DNA from: Microbacterium sp. XT11
GTDB lineage: Bacteria; Actinomycetota; Actinomycetes; Actinomycetales; Microbacteriaceae
Length of the DNA stretch: 64,000 bases
Direction of reading: 5' to 3'
NCBI RefSeq assembly: GCF_001513675.1
Contig: NZ_CP013859.1
Span: 3,287,081 to 3,351,080, forward strand
Both the position numbers and the translations under genes were made by a program. The notes under the pieces are model-generated. The model saw nothing but the letters and a program-made list of their open reading frames with translations, did not search any database and was not told where the DNA came from. Of this stretch, positions 36,268-44,164 are shown in pieces. Every line of letters starts with the position of its first letter. Position 1 is the stretch's first letter.

Positions 36268-37200
36268 TCAGCCGACGATGCGAGCGCCCGGTACCGGGCC
36301 GTGCACGTGCAGCGGGTCGAGCCCCGCCTCGCGCAGGGCCGACTGCACGTCCTGCGCGTTCTCGGGCCCCGCGCACAGCAGCGCGACGGTCGGCCCGGAC
36401 CCCGACACGATGCCGTGCAGCGCGCCGGCGCGGATGCCGTGCTCGATCGTGCGCTCGAGATCGGGGCGCTCGTGCACGGCAGCGGTCTGGAGATCGTTGT
36501 GCAGGCTCGAGGCGAGGTCGCCGGCGTCGCCGGAGCGCAGCGCCTGGAGCACCGGGATCGGCACGTCGAGCGACAGCGGCGGATCGTCGGCGAGCGCTCC
36601 GTCCTCCTCGCGCAGAGCGTCGAGCCTGCCGTACACCGCCGGCGTCGACAGCCCCTCGTCGCTCGTCACGAGAACCCACTCGAAGCGACCGCGTGCGAGC
36701 GCAGGGTTCAGCCGATCGCCGCGGCCTGTTCCCACCGCGGTGCCGCCGTGAAGCGCGAACGGCACGTCGGCACCCAGGCGCGCGGCCAGCTCGTGCAGCC
36801 GAGCGGTCGACAGGCCCGTGCCCCACAGCGCGTCGCACGCGACGAGGGCTGCCGCGGCATCCGCAGACCCTCCGCCCATGCCACCAGCCACCGGCACGCT
36901 CTTGCGGATCTCGAGCGCCACCCCGCCGTCGAAGTCGGCGGCGGCGGCCAGGAGCTTCGCGGCCCTCATCGCGAGGTTGCGGTCGTCGAGCGGCACGGTC
37001 GACGGGTCGTCGACACCCCGCACGACCAGCGAGAAGTCCGCCGCGGGGCGAGCGATCACGTCTTCGTACAGCGACACGGCCTGGAAGACCGTCGCCAGGG
37101 CGTGGTATCCGTCGTCGTGGCGTCCGCCCACACCGAGGTAGACGTTGATCTTGCCCGGTGCCCGCACGTGCACCGACGCGCTGGACGACGCCTGGCTCAT
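36268..37200 (-). CDS. ispE: 4-diphosphocytidyl-2-C-methyl-D-erythritol kinase
   Basis: IspE phosphorylates CDP-methylerythritol in the MEP isoprenoid pathway. This 310-residue GHMP kinase has the N-terminal HVRAPGKINVYLGVGGRHDDGYH, the phosphate-binding loop VAGGMGGGSADAAAAL and a late GIVSGSGPTVALL. It ends the minus-strand run rsmA-AKR-ispE; the aldo/keto reductase gene between rsmA and ispE is an insertion relative to the usual adjacent pair. Confidence 0.96.
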   Translation of the reverse strand: MSQASSSASVHVRAPGKINVYLGVGGRHDDGYHALATVFQAVSLYEDVIARPAADFSLVVRGVDDPSTVPLDDRNLAMRAAKLLAAAADFDGGVALEIRKSVPVAGGMGGGSADAAAALVACDALWGTGLSTARLHELAARLGADVPFALHGGTAVGTGRGDRLNPALARGRFEWVLVTSDEGLSTPAVYGRLDALREEDGALADDPPLSLDVPIPVLQALRSGDAGDLASSLHNDLQTAAVHERPDLERTIEHGIRAGALHGIVSGSGPTVALLCAGPENAQDVQSALREAGLDPLHVHGPVPGARIVG

Positions 37201-37207
37201 GACGGCC

Positions 37208-38275
37208 TCACAGTTCCGACGACGTCGCCCACAGGTTCACGTCGATGCCGCCGGACAGCTCGTCGATGCGTGCGAGCTCGTCGTCGGAGAAGGCGGGTCC
37301 GTCGACCGCCGCGAGGTTCTCGTCCAGCTGCTCCGTACGCGAGGCCCCGATCAGTGCGGAGGCGACGACGGGCGTGCGCAACGTCCACTGCAGCGCCATC
37401 TGGGCGAGCGACTGCCCACGCTCACGCGCGACCTCGTTGAGCGCGCGCAGAGTCTCCACGGCGTCGCCGGAGAGAGGCGCGTCGGGCAGCGAGCGTCGCT
37501 TCTGCGCGCGCTGCGCGGTGCCGTCGCCGAGGTACTTGTCTGTGAGCAGCCCCTGGGCGAGCGGCGTGAACGCGATGGCTCCCAGCCCCGACTTCTCGAG
37601 CGTCTCGGTGAGGCCGTCCTCGATCCAGCGGTTGAGGATCGAGTATGCGGGCTGGTGGATGACGAGGGGCGTGCCGAGCTCTCGCGCGACCTCGACGGCC
37701 TCGGCCGTGCGCTCGGCGCTGTACGAGGAGATGCCGACGTAGAGCGCCTTGCCCTGCCGCACGAGGGTGTCGAGCGCACCGACGGTCTCGGCGATCGGGG
37801 TCACCGGGTCGACGCGGTGCGAGTAGAAGATGTCGACATAGTCGAGCCCCATGCTGCGCAGCGACTGCTCGGCGCTGGCCAGGATGTACTTGCGGCTCGC
37901 GTAGTCGCCGTAGGGGCCAGGCCACATGTCCCATCCGGCCTTCGAGGAGATGATCAGCTCGTCGCGGTAGGGCTTCAGGTCCTCCGCGAAGATCCTGCCG
38001 AAGTTCTTCTCCGCCGAGCCGTAGGGCGGGCCGTAGTTGTTCGCCAGGTCGAAGTGCGTGATGCCGCTGTCGAACGCGTGGCGCAGGAGCGCGCGCTGGT
38101 TGTCGAGCGGGATGTTGTCGCCGAAGTTCCACCACAGGCCGAGCGAGATGGGCGGCAGGTAGAGTCCGGACGTGCCGACCTGGCGGTAGGCGAACCGCTG
38201 GTAGCGGCCCTCGTCGGCCGCGTACGGACGGTGGATCTCGGGGACGTCGGGACGGAAGCGCGGAGAGTCGGTCAT
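37208..38275 (-). CDS. aldo/keto reductase (YghZ-like)
   Basis: This 355-residue AKR has an NADPH-dependent (beta/alpha)8 barrel with the catalytic Asp/Tyr region FDLANNYGPPYGSAE, LDYVDIFYSHRVDP and a C-terminal cofactor site GASRTEQLDENL. Close relatives reduce L-glyceraldehyde 3-phosphate and other aldehydes. Sandwiched between rsmA and ispE with gaps of 9 and 7 bp, so probably cotranscribed with them. Confidence 0.92.
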   Translation of the reverse strand: MTDSPRFRPDVPEIHRPYAADEGRYQRFAYRQVGTSGLYLPPISLGLWWNFGDNIPLDNQRALLRHAFDSGITHFDLANNYGPPYGSAEKNFGRIFAEDLKPYRDELIISSKAGWDMWPGPYGDYASRKYILASAEQSLRSMGLDYVDIFYSHRVDPVTPIAETVGALDTLVRQGKALYVGISSYSAERTAEAVEVARELGTPLVIHQPAYSILNRWIEDGLTETLEKSGLGAIAFTPLAQGLLTDKYLGDGTAQRAQKRRSLPDAPLSGDAVETLRALNEVARERGQSLAQMALQWTLRTPVVASALIGASRTEQLDENLAAVDGPAFSDDELARIDELSGGIDVNLWATSSEL

Positions 38276-38284
38276 CGTGCCAGG

Positions 38285-39139
38285 TTAGTCCCCCGTGGCC
38301 GTGACATGCCGGGCGATGCGGTGATAATCGTCCACTGTGAGGTCTTCCCCGCGGGCCGTCGGAGCGACCCCGGCCGCCTCGAGTGCCTCGGATGCCGCAG
38401 CGGAACTGCCGAACACCCCCGCGAGTGCCTGCCGCAGCATCTTGCGCCGCTGGTTGAAGGCGGCGTCGACGATCTCGAAGGTCCGCGTGCGCTCCACGAC
38501 CGGACCGCGTTCGCCCTCTGCCCTGTCGAAGCCGACGAGCAGGCTGTCGACGTTCGGCACCGGCCAGAAGACCTGGCGCGACACCGTGCCTGCGAGCCTC
38601 CACTCCCCGTACCACGCCGCCTTCACGCTGGGCGATCCGTAGATCTTCGACCCTGGCTTCGCGGCCAGGCGCTCGGCGACCTCGGCCTGCACCATGACGA
38701 CCCCGCGCTGCAGGTGGTCGAAGCTCTCCAGGAAGTGCAGGAGCACGGGCACCGAGACGTTGTAGGGCAGGTTCGCGACGAGCACGGTCGGCTCGCCCGG
38801 CAGCTCGGTCACGCGCAGGGCGTCGGCATCCACCACGGTGAGCCTGCCGGGGTCGACGCCGTGCTCGGCGGCGGTCTTCGGTAGACGCTGGGCGAGACGG
38901 TGGTCGATCTCGACCGCCGTCACGGATGCGCCGGCTTCGAGGATCGCGAGGGTGAGCGAGCCGAGCCCCGGCCCGACCTCGACGACCCGCTCCCCCGGCT
39001 GCACACGCGCGGCATGCACGATCTTGCGCACCGTGTTGGCGTCGACGACGAAGTTCTGCCCGAGCTTCTTGGTGGGGGTGACGTCGAGTTCGGCGGCGAG
39101 GCGGCGGATCTCGGTTGCGCCGAGCAGCGTGACGGTCAT
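38285..39139 (-). CDS. rsmA: 16S rRNA (adenine1518-N6/adenine1519-N6)-dimethyltransferase
   Basis: RsmA/KsgA dimethylates two adjacent adenines in helix 45 of 16S rRNA. Starting at ATG 39139 the protein has 284 residues. Visible are KKLGQNFVVDANTV, the SAM motif VVEVGPGLGSLTLA, acidic VTAVEID and the catalytic motif NLPYNVSVPVL. Upstream frame continuation is not coding. It diverges from the MFS gene by 33 bp and precedes the AKR and ispE genes. Confidence 0.96.
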   Translation of the reverse strand: MTVTLLGATEIRRLAAELDVTPTKKLGQNFVVDANTVRKIVHAARVQPGERVVEVGPGLGSLTLAILEAGASVTAVEIDHRLAQRLPKTAAEHGVDPGRLTVVDADALRVTELPGEPTVLVANLPYNVSVPVLLHFLESFDHLQRGVVMVQAEVAERLAAKPGSKIYGSPSVKAAWYGEWRLAGTVSRQVFWPVPNVDSLLVGFDRAEGERGPVVERTRTFEIVDAAFNQRRKMLRQALAGVFGSSAAASEALEAAGVAPTARGEDLTVDDYHRIARHVTATGD

Positions 39140-39172
39140 CCCCCCATTGTCCCCTACCGTCAGTAGTCTTCT

Positions 39173-40429
39173 GTGGTGCCCTCCCTCGGTGAACTCGTCG
39201 CGCCCCGTCGCATGGGCCGCGACTTCCGGTGGCTCCTGGCGTCGTCGTGGACCAGCAACGTCGGCGACGGCGTGGCCCTCGCCGCGGCGCCCCTGCTCAT
39301 CGCCTCGATGACGTCGTCGCCGATCCTCGTCGCCGCAGGAGCGGTCCTGCAGTTCCTGCCGTGGCTGGTGTTCGGCCTTCACGCGGGGGCGATCGCCGAC
39401 CGTTTCGACCGCCGCAGGCTCGTGATGTTCGCGAACGGCGCGCGGGCCGTCGTGCTGGCCGCGCTCTGCGTGTTCTTGGTCACCGGCAGCGCGAACATCT
39501 GGATCGTGCTGGGCACGGCCTTCCTCTACGGCACGGCAGAGGTGTTCGTCGACACTGCGGGGAGCACGCTCCTCCCGATGATCGTGAAGCCCGAAGACCT
39601 AGGCCTCGGCAACGCCCGTCTGCAGGCCGGCTACCTCGTCGCGAACCAGTTCGCCGGGCCCCCGGTCGGCGCCTTCCTCTTCGCCGCAGGCAGTGCGTGG
39701 CCCTTCCTCCTCGAGGTGGTGTGCGTCTCGCTGGCCGTGGTGCTCATCTCACGCATGGCGAGGACCCCGCTCCCTCCTCGTGAAGAGCACGCCCCCGTGC
39801 ACACGGATATCGCCGAGGGCCTGCGCTGGCTGTGGCGCAATCCGCCGGTGCGCACGCTCGTGCTGATCATCCTGCTCTTCAACGTCACGTGGGCTGCACC
39901 GTGGGGCATCCTCGTGCTGTACGCCACCGAGCACCTGCACATGGGGCCCGTCGGCTACGGAGCCCTCACCACGGCATCCGCCGCCGGGGGCCTCCTCGCC
40001 ACGGCGAGCTTCGGGTGGCTGGAGCGCCACGTGTCGTTCGCGGCGCTCATGCGCATCGCGCTGTCGCTCGAGGTCCTGATGCACCTCGCGTTCGCGCTGA
40101 CGACGGCGGGCTGGCTGGCGCTGATCATCATGTTCGTGTTCGGCGCGTACGCATTCGTGTGGGGCACGATCTCGACGACCGTGCGGCAGCGGCTCGTGCC
40201 GCACGAGCTGCAGGGCCGCGTCTCGTCGGTCAACGCGGTCGGCGTGTTCGGCGGCATGGTCATCGGTCAGGCGCTCGGCGGCGTCATCGCCCAGATCTGG
40301 GGTCTCACGGCGCCGTGGTGGTTCGCGTTCGGGGGTGCGGCGCTGACCCTGCTGTTCGTCTGGCGGCCCATCTCGCATATCGCGGCCGCACGACCGGTGG
40401 TCGGCGAGGTTCAGGCGAACGAGCCGTAG
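39173..40429 (+). CDS. MFS transporter (enterobactin exporter/MFS-3-like)
   Basis: This 418-residue transporter has 12 predicted helices and the loop sequence GAIADRFDRRRLVMFANGAR between helices 2 and 3, as in EntS-like drug/siderophore exporters. Start is GTG 39173 or GTG 39176. It is the only plus-strand gene between rsmA and tatD, so it interrupts a conserved block. Its end overlaps the convergent tatD gene by 19 bp. The substrate is unknown. Confidence 0.9.
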   Translation: MVPSLGELVAPRRMGRDFRWLLASSWTSNVGDGVALAAAPLLIASMTSSPILVAAGAVLQFLPWLVFGLHAGAIADRFDRRRLVMFANGARAVVLAALCVFLVTGSANIWIVLGTAFLYGTAEVFVDTAGSTLLPMIVKPEDLGLGNARLQAGYLVANQFAGPPVGAFLFAAGSAWPFLLEVVCVSLAVVLISRMARTPLPPREEHAPVHTDIAEGLRWLWRNPPVRTLVLIILLFNVTWAAPWGILVLYATEHLHMGPVGYGALTTASAAGGLLATASFGWLERHVSFAALMRIALSLEVLMHLAFALTTAGWLALIIMFVFGAYAFVWGTISTTVRQRLVPHELQGRVSSVNAVGVFGGMVIGQALGGVIAQIWGLTAPWWFAFGGAALTLLFVWRPISHIAAARPVVGEVQANEP

Positions 40430-41280
40430 ACGCGCAGGGCGTTCTCTGCCAGCTGCGCGCACAGCTCGTCGACGTCGAGGCCGAGCTCCGCGGCCATGAA
40501 GCGCACCGTGATCGGCACGAGATAGGGGGCGTTCGGCCTCCCCCGCAGCGGCGTGGGCGTGAGGAACGGCGCATCCGTCTCGACGAGAATGCGGTCGAGC
40601 GGGGTGACCGCGAGCGCATCGCGCAGGTTCTGCGCGTTCTTGAAAGTCACGTTGCCGGCGAACGACAGGTGGTAGCCCGCATCCGCGCACACCCTCGCCA
40701 TCTCGGCGTCGCCGGAGAAGCAGTGGAACACCGTCTTCTCCGGGGCGCCGACGCGCGCGAGCGTCGCGAGCACGTCGTCGTGCGCGTCGCGGTCGTGGAT
40801 CTGCATCGCGATGCCGTGCTTCTTCGCCAGCGCGATGTGCGCCTCGAACGAGGCGAACTGCGGTCCTCGGCGCTCGGGCTCCGTGCGGAAGAAGTCGAGG
40901 CCCGTCTCACCGATGGCGCGGGTGCGGGGGTGTGCGGCGAGCTCGTCGATCACGGCGATCGCCTCGTCGAGACGGCCCTGCTCGGCATACGTCGGTGCGT
41001 CGTTGGGATGGATCGCCACCGCAGCGAGCACGCGGGGGTCGGATGCCGCCGCCTCGACGGCCCAGCGCGACGACTCGATGTCTCCCGAGGCCTGCACGAC
41101 GCCCGCGATGCCGACAGCCTGCGCGCGGTCGAGCTGCTCGGTGAGCGACAGCGGCTCGTCGCCGTCGAGGATCTCCAGGTGTGCGTGGTTGTCATAGACG
41201 GGGACGGTGAGGGGCTCAGGAGCCGCGGGATACCGCAGATCCTTGCGCCCCTCACCCGACCTCGACTGCACGTACGTCAC
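40411..41280 (-). CDS. tatD: TatD-family deoxyribonuclease
   Basis: This 289-residue metal-dependent nuclease has all expected ligands: HxH in DNHAHLEIL, Glu in GETGLDFF, His in QIHDRDAHDD, His in HCFSGD and Asp in ETDAPFLTP. The GTG start at 41280 overlaps the metG stop by 4 bp, indicating coupling. TatD enzymes act as 3'-5' exonucleases on DNA. Confidence 0.95.
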   Translation of the reverse strand: MTYVQSRSGEGRKDLRYPAAPEPLTVPVYDNHAHLEILDGDEPLSLTEQLDRAQAVGIAGVVQASGDIESSRWAVEAAASDPRVLAAVAIHPNDAPTYAEQGRLDEAIAVIDELAAHPRTRAIGETGLDFFRTEPERRGPQFASFEAHIALAKKHGIAMQIHDRDAHDDVLATLARVGAPEKTVFHCFSGDAEMARVCADAGYHLSFAGNVTFKNAQNLRDALAVTPLDRILVETDAPFLTPTPLRGRPNAPYLVPITVRFMAAELGLDVDELCAQLAENALRVYGSFA

Positions 41281-42854
41281 GCAGCGGACTCCACGCGGGG
41301 GAACAGCGGCGCCAGGCCGTTGACGCTCGTGCCGGGGCGCAGCACGCCCCAGCCGCCGGCCTCGCGGATGGGCTGGTCCTGCAGCCGTCCGAGCGTCTCG
41401 GCGGCGCCGAGGGCGACCCAGAGCTTCTCGGTCGACTGCGGCATCACCGGAGACAGCAGCACGGCGAGAGCGCGCAGGCCCTCGGCGCACGTGTACAGCA
41501 CGGTGCCGAGGCGCTCGCGCTGGTCCTCGTCGCGCGCCAGGGCCCACGGCTCGTTCTCGGTGATGTAGCCGTTCAGCGCGTCGACGATGGTCCAGATCGA
41601 CGAGATGGCCTCGTCGATGCGGAACTGCTCGATCGCGGCATCCGCGTTCTTCGCGGCATCCGCGACGACGCGCTGGATCTCGAGATCGCCGGCGGTGTAC
41701 TCGGCAGGCGGCGGAACGACGCCCTCGAAGTACTTCTCGATCATCGCGGTCGTGCGCGAGGCGAGGTTGCCGAAGCCGTTGGCGAGCTCCGCCTGGTAGC
41801 GCGCAGCCAGGTCCTCCCAGGAGAACGAGCCGTCCTGCCCGAACGCGATCGCCGACAGGAAGTAGAAGCGGTACGCGTCGGAGCCGAAGACATCGGTGAT
41901 CTCGGTCGGCGCGATGCCGGTGAGCTTCGACTTCGACATCTTCTCGCCGCCGACGAGCAGCCAGCCGTGCGCGAACACGCCCTTGGGCACGTCCACGCCG
42001 GCCGCCATGAGCATCGCCGGCCAGATCACCGCGTGGAAGCGCAGGATGTCCTTGCCGACCACGTGGTACGCGGGCCACCGGCGCGCGAAGGTCTCCTCGT
42101 CGTCGCCGTAGCCGACGGCCGTGGCGTAGTTCAGCAGGGCGTCGACCCACACGTAGATGACGTGCGAGCTGTCCCACGGCACCTCGATGCCCCAGTCGAA
42201 CGCAGAGCGGGAGATGGAGAGGTCTTTGAGACCCTGGCGCACGAACGAGACGACCTCGTTGCGGGCGGACTCGGGGCGCACGAAGTCGGGCTCGTTCTTG
42301 TAGAGCTCGAGCAGGCGGTCCTGGAACTCGCTGAGCTTGAAGAAGTAGTTCTTCTCCTGCAGCAGCTCGAGCGGCTTGGAGTGGATCGCGCAGACCTTGA
42401 GCCCCTCGAACGGACCGGTGCCGTCGAGGATCTCCGACTCGGGCTTGAACTCCTCGCAGCCGACGCAGTAGAGCGCCTCGTACTCGCCCGCGTAGATGTA
42501 GCCGCGGTCGTAGATCGCCTGCACGAACTTCTTGACGCGCTCCTCGTGCCGCTCCTGCGTGGTGCGGATGAAGTCGTCGTTCGCCACGTCGAGGGTCTTC
42601 AGCAGCGGGAACCATGCCTCGCTGACGAGCTTGTCGACCCACTCCTGCGGCGTGACGTTGTTCGCCGCGGCGGCTCGGAGCATCTTCTGCCCGTGCTCGT
42701 CTGTGCCCGTGAGCATCCACGTGTCGTCCCCGCCCTGGCGGTGCCAGCGCGCGAGCGCGTCGACCGCCACCGACGTGTACCCGTGACCGATGTGGGGCAC
42801 GTCGGACGGGTAGTAGATGGGCGTGGTGATGTAGAACGATTCGCCTGCGGGCAT
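41277..42854 (-). CDS. metG: methionyl-tRNA synthetase
   Basis: This 525-residue class I synthetase has HIGH (VPHIGHGYTSVAVDAL), KMSKS (GGEKMSKSKL) and a zinc-binding insertion (CVGCEEFKPESE). The anticodon-binding helical domain fills the C-terminal about 170 residues. There is no C-terminal EMAP-like extension. It is cotranscribed with rsmI, the methyltransferase remnant and tatD. Confidence 0.97.
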   Translation of the reverse strand: MPAGESFYITTPIYYPSDVPHIGHGYTSVAVDALARWHRQGGDDTWMLTGTDEHGQKMLRAAAANNVTPQEWVDKLVSEAWFPLLKTLDVANDDFIRTTQERHEERVKKFVQAIYDRGYIYAGEYEALYCVGCEEFKPESEILDGTGPFEGLKVCAIHSKPLELLQEKNYFFKLSEFQDRLLELYKNEPDFVRPESARNEVVSFVRQGLKDLSISRSAFDWGIEVPWDSSHVIYVWVDALLNYATAVGYGDDEETFARRWPAYHVVGKDILRFHAVIWPAMLMAAGVDVPKGVFAHGWLLVGGEKMSKSKLTGIAPTEITDVFGSDAYRFYFLSAIAFGQDGSFSWEDLAARYQAELANGFGNLASRTTAMIEKYFEGVVPPPAEYTAGDLEIQRVVADAAKNADAAIEQFRIDEAISSIWTIVDALNGYITENEPWALARDEDQRERLGTVLYTCAEGLRALAVLLSPVMPQSTEKLWVALGAAETLGRLQDQPIREAGGWGVLRPGTSVNGLAPLFPRVESAA

Positions 42855-42885
42855 AGGTCGATTCTAGGCGGGATGCCGGGGCTGG

Positions 42886-43311
42886 TTACGCCGCGCGGAC
42901 CGCCGTGACCGCGGCGTGGGGGCGCGCACTCGCCTCGCCGGGTGCGCGGCCGCGCTGCTCGACCGCGGCGACCGTGAGACCCGCGTTCTCGAGCAGGGCG
43001 CCGAGCGCCTCCGGGCTCCAGAAGTACGCCGGAGCGACGGCGTGCGCGAAGGGCTCGCGCGGGGCTCCGTCGAAGAACCCGAGGAGGAGCGATCCACCGG
43101 GCGCGATCACCCGCGCGAACTCCGCGAGGACCTCGGGGACGTCATCCGGCGGCCCGCAGCCCGCGTCGAGCAACGGCCCCGCCGTGGCATCGCGCCACAC
43201 GCGGATCGTGTCGGCGTCCCGCGGATCGAGCTGCTCGATGCGTCCGGCGATCTCGATGTACTCGTCCGCGCGGCGGTCGTACGCGTCGGCGACGGCGCTG
43301 TCGCTGTTCAC
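42886..43311 (-). CDS. class I SAM methyltransferase, internally deleted
   Basis: Only 141 residues. The N-terminal helix region (VADAYDRRADEYIEIAG) and motif I (GPLLDAGCGP, about 46-54) are normal. The sequence then jumps to PDDVPEVLAEFARVIAPGGSLLLGFF, which in relatives follows about 60-65 residues later. Missing are the acidic end of strand 2 and motifs II-III needed to hold SAM. The frame is kept; the junction is near 43150. Starts at ATG 43311, overlapping the rsmI stop by 4 bp. Probably non-functional unless the gap is an assembly error. Confidence 0.75.
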   Translation of the reverse strand: MNSDSAVADAYDRRADEYIEIAGRIEQLDPRDADTIRVWRDATAGPLLDAGCGPPDDVPEVLAEFARVIAPGGSLLLGFFDGAPREPFAHAVAPAYFWSPEALGALLENAGLTVAAVEQRGRAPGEASARPHAAVTAVRAA

Positions 43312-44129
43312 GGCTTCCGCGCGGCGAGCGCCGCCTGGTAGAGGTCACGCGAGGAGAGGCCCGTGTGGGCCGCGACCTCGGCCGCCGCGTCCTTGAGACG
43401 CATGCCGGAGGCGACGAGCTCCTGCACCTGCGCGAGAGCGTCGTCGGCCGACGCCTCGCGCCGGCGGGCGCCCTCCACGACCACGACGATCTCGCCCTTC
43501 ACCCCGTCGGCCGCCCACGCCGCGAGCTCGGATGCCGTGCCGCGGCGCACCTCCTCGTAGAGCTTGGTCAGCTCACGGCACACGGCGATGCGGCGCTCGT
43601 CGCCGAAGGCCTCGCCCATGTCGGCGAGGGTCGAGGCCAGGCGGGCGGGCGACTCGAAGAACACCATGGTGCGCGGCTCCCCGGCGAGCGCACGCAGGGC
43701 CGTTCGCCGCTCCCCCGACTTGCGCGGCAGGAAGCCCTCGAACGTGAAGCGATCGGTGGGCAGACCCGAGATCGCGAGAGCCATGAGCACGGCGCTCGGG
43801 CCCGGGATCGCGGTCACTGTCACGCCCTGCGCGACGGCCTCGGCCACCAGTCCGTAGCCGGGGTCGCTGATCGCGGGCATCCCGGCATCGCTGACGATCA
43901 CGATGTCCTGCTCGGCGGCGAGGGCGGCCAGCTCCGCGGCCTTCTGCTTCTCGTTGTGGTCGTGCAGCGCCACGAGGCGCGGCCTGTTCTCGATGCCGAG
44001 GGCCCGCAGCAGCCCGCCGGTCGTGCGGGTGTCCTCCGCCACGACGACCTCGGCGTTCTCGAGCACCTCGATCAGCCGGCGCGATGCGTCGCCGAGGTTT
44101 CCGATGGGGGTGGCGGCGAGGATGATCAC
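43308..44129 (-). CDS. rsmI: 16S rRNA (cytidine1402-2'-O)-methyltransferase
   Basis: This 273-residue tetrapyrrole-methylase-fold enzyme has ATPIGNLGDASRR, VVAEDTRTTGGLL, IVSDAGMPAISDPG and IPGPSAVLMALAISGLPTDRFTFEGFLPRK, all RsmI signatures. It 2'-O-methylates C1402 of 16S rRNA. First gene of the minus-strand run to tatD, and 35 bp from the divergent mannosyltransferase gene, matching the usual rsmI/PMT neighbourhood in Actinobacteria. Confidence 0.96.
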   Translation of the reverse strand: MIILAATPIGNLGDASRRLIEVLENAEVVVAEDTRTTGGLLRALGIENRPRLVALHDHNEKQKAAELAALAAEQDIVIVSDAGMPAISDPGYGLVAEAVAQGVTVTAIPGPSAVLMALAISGLPTDRFTFEGFLPRKSGERRTALRALAGEPRTMVFFESPARLASTLADMGEAFGDERRIAVCRELTKLYEEVRRGTASELAAWAADGVKGEIVVVVEGARRREASADDALAQVQELVASGMRLKDAAAEVAAHTGLSSRDLYQAALAARKP

Positions 44130-44164
44130 ACGATCAGCCTAGGCGCGTTGTCTAGGCTGGTGCC

